In this document: positions 36,074-39,105 of the stretch, one piece after another | Layout of the letters: each line of letters opens with the position of its first letter | Numbering within the stretch: the stretch's first letter is position 1 | DNA from: Pseudomonadota bacterium | GTDB taxonomy: Bacteria > Pseudomonadota > Alphaproteobacteria > Acetobacterales > Acetobacteraceae | Assembly: GCA_021780035.1 (NCBI GenBank) | Contig: JAJXZO010000238.1 | Span: forward strand, 1 to 39,105 | DNA: 39,105 bases | Direction of reading: 5' to 3' | Notes under the pieces: generated by a model | What the model was told of the DNA's origin: nothing | The model's database searches: none | What the model saw: the letters and a program-made list of their open reading frames with translations, nothing else | Position numbers and translations under genes: made by a program

Positions 36074-37573
36074 TTAGCCGCGCAGGAAGCGCCTGAGCGC
36101 CTCGCGCGTACCATGCGTGAAGATGGTGGCGAGCTGTTCCGTCACCAGTGCCCTGAAGCCGGCATCCGCTGCGATGGCGGGCGGGAAGATGTCGGCGATG
36201 GCGAACAGCGAGCCGACGAGACTGGCGGCGTCGGTGCCGGCGGCGGCCGCGGGCGACAGCAGCCGGCCGGCCAGCGGGTCGGAGACGGTGTAGGCGGCGC
36301 CCGCGTCGGTGCGGCCCGAAAGGAAGCGCATCCAGGCCGCGGTGACGAAGGCGACAGCCCGCGCCTGGCCGCCCTTGGCGATCCGTTCGAGCGCCGGCGC
36401 CAGCAGGCGGGGCGGCAGCTTCTGCGAGCCGTCCATGGCGATCTGCAGCGTGAGGTGGCGGATCGCCGGGTTGCGGTAGCGCTCCTCGAGGTCGGCGGTG
36501 TAGCGGGCGAGGTCGGTTCCCGGCACCGGCGGCACGGTGGGCACCAGATCCTCCTGCCACAGCCGGCGGATGAAGGCGCCGAGATCGGCGTCGGCGATGG
36601 CGGCGGAGACAGTTTCCAGCCCGAGAAGGGAACCGATATAGGCGAGAGCCGAGTGCGTGCCGTTCAGGCAGCGCAGCTTCATCGTCTCGAACGGGTGGAC
36701 ATCGGCGACGAGTTGCGCGCCCGCGTCCTCCCAGCGCGGCCTGCCGGCGCTGAAGCTGTCTTCTATCACCCATTGGTGGAACGGCTCGGCGACGACGGGC
36801 CAGGCATCGTCGTAGCCGCAGTCGGCGCGAAGCCGGGCACGGTCCTCGTCCCGCGTGGCCGGGGTGATGCGATCGACCATCGAACAGGGAAAGCGGACCT
36901 CGTTCTCGATGAAGCGGCCGAGATCCTGGTCGCGCAGCGTGGCGAAGCGGGAGACGATGCGGTGCGCCTTCAGGCCGTTTTCCGCCAGATTGTCGCAGGA
37001 AAGCACGGTGAAGGGTGCGACGCCCGCGCGCCGGCGGCGGCCGATCGCCTCGGCCAGCAGGCCGGGAACGGAGCGCGGCGCCGCCGCGCCGGCGAGATCG
37101 GCCCGGATGGCGGGGTGCGTCTCGTCGAGGTCGCCGGTCGCCGCGTCCTGGCAGTAGCCCTTCTCGGTGACGGTCAGCGTGACGACACGGATGGAAGGAT
37201 CGGTGAGCAGGCGGAGCGTCGCCGCCGCCTCGTCGGCAGCCGAGACGACCCCGCGCAGCGCGCCGATCACCCGGCGGCGGTCGCCTTCCGGGGCGCGCAC
37301 GGAAAGCGTGTAGAGCCAGTCCTGCGGGGCGAGAGCGTCGCGCACGGCCGCGCGGTTGGGGGCAATGCCGACGATTCCCCAGTCGCGGGCGCCACTGGCC
37401 AGCAGGTCGTCGGTGTAGAGGCAGGTATGGGCGCGGCAGAAGGCGCCGACGCCGATGTGGGCGATGCCGGGGGTAACGGCGTGGCGATCGTAGCGCGGCC
37501 GCTCGACGTCGCCCGGCAGGGACGCCAGGGTTGCCTCTGCCAGCCGGGGGGCGGGCCTGGTTTCATCCGTCAT
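36074..37573 (-). CDS. uxuB: Mannitol dehydrogenase family protein, probable fructuronate reductase
   Basis: IAHIGVGAFCRAHTCLYTDDLLASGARDWGIVGI...TLTVTEKGYCQD...VLSCDNLAENG...FETMKLRCLNGTHSALAYIGSLLG (K-x4-N-x2-H catalytic motif); adjacent to uxuA. Confidence 0.9.
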   Translation of the reverse strand: MTDETRPAPRLAEATLASLPGDVERPRYDRHAVTPGIAHIGVGAFCRAHTCLYTDDLLASGARDWGIVGIAPNRAAVRDALAPQDWLYTLSVRAPEGDRRRVIGALRGVVSAADEAAATLRLLTDPSIRVVTLTVTEKGYCQDAATGDLDETHPAIRADLAGAAAPRSVPGLLAEAIGRRRRAGVAPFTVLSCDNLAENGLKAHRIVSRFATLRDQDLGRFIENEVRFPCSMVDRITPATRDEDRARLRADCGYDDAWPVVAEPFHQWVIEDSFSAGRPRWEDAGAQLVADVHPFETMKLRCLNGTHSALAYIGSLLGLETVSAAIADADLGAFIRRLWQEDLVPTVPPVPGTDLARYTADLEERYRNPAIRHLTLQIAMDGSQKLPPRLLAPALERIAKGGQARAVAFVTAAWMRFLSGRTDAGAAYTVSDPLAGRLLSPAAAAGTDAASLVGSLFAIADIFPPAIAADAGFRALVTEQLATIFTHGTREALRRFLRG

Positions 37574-37749
37574 CGCTCTCTCCCGTGGGGTCGATCGTTT
37601 CGTCTCTGCGGTAGCACACCGGAGCCGGGCGGCACCCACGAAGCCGCCGCAGCCCTGATCCACACCCCTTGCTAGCGAGAGGGCGGCGTGGTTTCAATCG
37701 ATCCCTCGGTTTTGGCCGCCTCCCATGGCCGCATCACCCAGGAGTGCCC

Positions 37750-39105
37750 GTGTCCGCCGCGAGTCCCTCTCCCGCCGAGCCCGCCGCTTCCATGCGCGGA
37801 CCCATGCCCATGGTGCCGGTGCCGGTCAGCGAGGTGTATGCGATCGCGCAGGAATACATCGACGCGGGCAGGCTCGACGCGGCGGAGCGCATGCTCGGCC
37901 ACATGCTGGCGGTGGCGCCGAACCAGCCAGACGCCCTACAGGCGAGGGGTCTCATCGCTTTCCGGCGCGACCGCCTGCAAGAGGCCGCCGCGCTGATGGA
38001 GCGGGGGCTCGCCGCCGGCGGCTCGCGGCCGGTGCACTGGCGCAACATCTCCGAGGTGTACCGGCAGCTTGGCCGGCTCGACGAGGCGGTGGCGGCGGGC
38101 AGGCGGGCGATCAGCCTCGATCCCGCCGATCCGCTCGGCCCGTTCAACCTGGCGATGGTGCTGTACGACCGGATGGATGTGCGCGGAAGCCTTGCCGCGG
38201 CCCGGCACTGCGTCGATCTGCGCTCCGAACTGCCGCAGGGGCGGATGAAGCTCGCGCAGGTGCTGCTGGCGATGGGCGAACTGTCCGAGGGCTGGCAGCA
38301 CTACGAGTGGCGCTACCGGATTCCGGGCGCTCAGCCGCTGATGCCTCCCACCGACCGCAAGCAATGGGAAGGCCAGAATCTTGGTGCTGAGCGGCTGCTG
38401 CTGATCGGCGACCAGGGCTACGGCGACGTGCTGATGTTCGCCCGCTACGTTTCCTGGGCCAGGAGCCGCACGCCGGAAGTGGCGCTCGCCTGCAGCCGCG
38501 AGATCGAGCCCATCCTCGGGCGTATGTTTCCGGACGTGCCGCGCTTCACGCAGTGGGACAAAATTCCTCCCTACACGTGCTTCTGCCCGCTTTCCGGCCT
38601 GCCACGGCTGCATGGCACCACGCTCGCCAACATCCCGCCGGCGGAACCGCTGTTTCGGCCAGACCCCGCCAAGGTGGCGCGCTGGAGGGAGCGGATCGAT
38701 CGCGCCCTGCCTGCCGGGCTGCGGCGCATCGGCATCGCCTGGGCCGGGCGGCCCACGCACAACAACGACCGCAACCGCTCGCTGCCGCTTTCCGCCTTCG
38801 CGCCGCTCGGCGCCGTCGAGGGGGTGGCGCTGGTCTCGCTGCAGAAGGGACCGGCGGCGGCGGCGGCGAAGGAATGGCAAGGGCGCGCCCCGCTGCTCGA
38901 TCTCGACGCCGAGATCACCGATTTCGAGGACACGGCGGCGATCGTCGACGGGCTGGAGCGGGTGATCTGCGTCGATACCTCGGTGGGCCACCTCGCCGGG
39001 GCGATGGGTAGGCCGGCGTGGGTCCTGCTGCCCTTCGCCCCGGATTGGCGCTGGCTGACCGAACGCAGCGACAGCCCCTGGTATCCGACGCTGCGCCTGT
39101 TCCGT
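37750..39105 (+). CDS. TPR-repeat protein with C-terminal glycosyltransferase-9-like domain, 3' truncated by the window end; absent from the supplied ORF track
   Basis: Hand translation from GTG 37750 (AGGAG upstream; ATG 37792 is an alternative): ...EVYAIAQEYIDAGRLDAAERMLGHMLAVAPNQPDALQARGLIAF...EVYRQLGRLDEAVAAGRRAISLDPADPLGPFNLAMVLYD...EGWQHYEWRYRIPG...LLLIGDQGYGDVLMFARYV...RRIGIAWAGRPTHNNDRNRSLPL...VICVDTSVGHLAGAMGRPAWVLLPFAPDWRWL. Confidence 0.88.
   Translation, partial: MSAASPSPAEPAASMRGPMPMVPVPVSEVYAIAQEYIDAGRLDAAERMLGHMLAVAPNQPDALQARGLIAFRRDRLQEAAALMERGLAAGGSRPVHWRNISEVYRQLGRLDEAVAAGRRAISLDPADPLGPFNLAMVLYDRMDVRGSLAAARHCVDLRSELPQGRMKLAQVLLAMGELSEGWQHYEWRYRIPGAQPLMPPTDRKQWEGQNLGAERLLLIGDQGYGDVLMFARYVSWARSRTPEVALACSREIEPILGRMFPDVPRFTQWDKIPPYTCFCPLSGLPRLHGTTLANIPPAEPLFRPDPAKVARWRERIDRALPAGLRRIGIAWAGRPTHNNDRNRSLPLSAFAPLGAVEGVALVSLQKGPAAAAAKEWQGRAPLLDLDAEITDFEDTAAIVDGLERVICVDTSVGHLAGAMGRPAWVLLPFAPDWRWLTERSDSPWYPTLRLFR

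Noticed and set aside
1-39105. CRISPR arrays, IS elements, integrases, prophage or toxin-antitoxin modules
   Set aside because: No regularly spaced repeats, transposase/integrase motifs or TA-like gene pairs were seen; the window looks like ordinary chromosomal backbone with catabolic accessory units.

Overview
This is a GC-rich chromosomal segment that looks alphaproteobacterial; the DUF1013, DUF1192, YdcH, purEK and pyrB-plsY-dprA-topA-rnr gene content suggests Rhodospirillales/Acetobacteraceae (inference). It is densely coding, with about 35 genes and no recognisable tRNA, rRNA, CRISPR array or mobile element. Left to right it contains: an FCD/GntR-regulated peptide-type ABC importer; a MarR-GNAT fusion; an MFS transporter plus SMP-30 lactonase pair; a torD-torA-like periplasmic molybdoenzyme pair; an AGT/BhcA-like aminotransferase plus MFS pair; icd; purEK; small DUF genes; an Hsp20 gene; rpmE; another MFS transporter; an OmpA-like protein; a lipoprotein; the run pyrB-pyrC(pyrX-like)-plsY-dprA-topA-rnr-S41 protease; a lytic transglycosylase-like protein; an MBL-fold protein; uxuA/uxuB; and a truncated TPR/glycosyltransferase-like protein. 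I did not find a convincing undescribed multi-gene system. The strongest non-coding signal is a ROSE-type RNA thermometer with a sigma32-like promoter ahead of hsp20. Other second-look items are a dihydroorotase homologue missing its HxH motif, several palindromic operator candidates, a nested stem-loop upstream of the OmpA-like gene, and two genes missing from the supplied ORF track.
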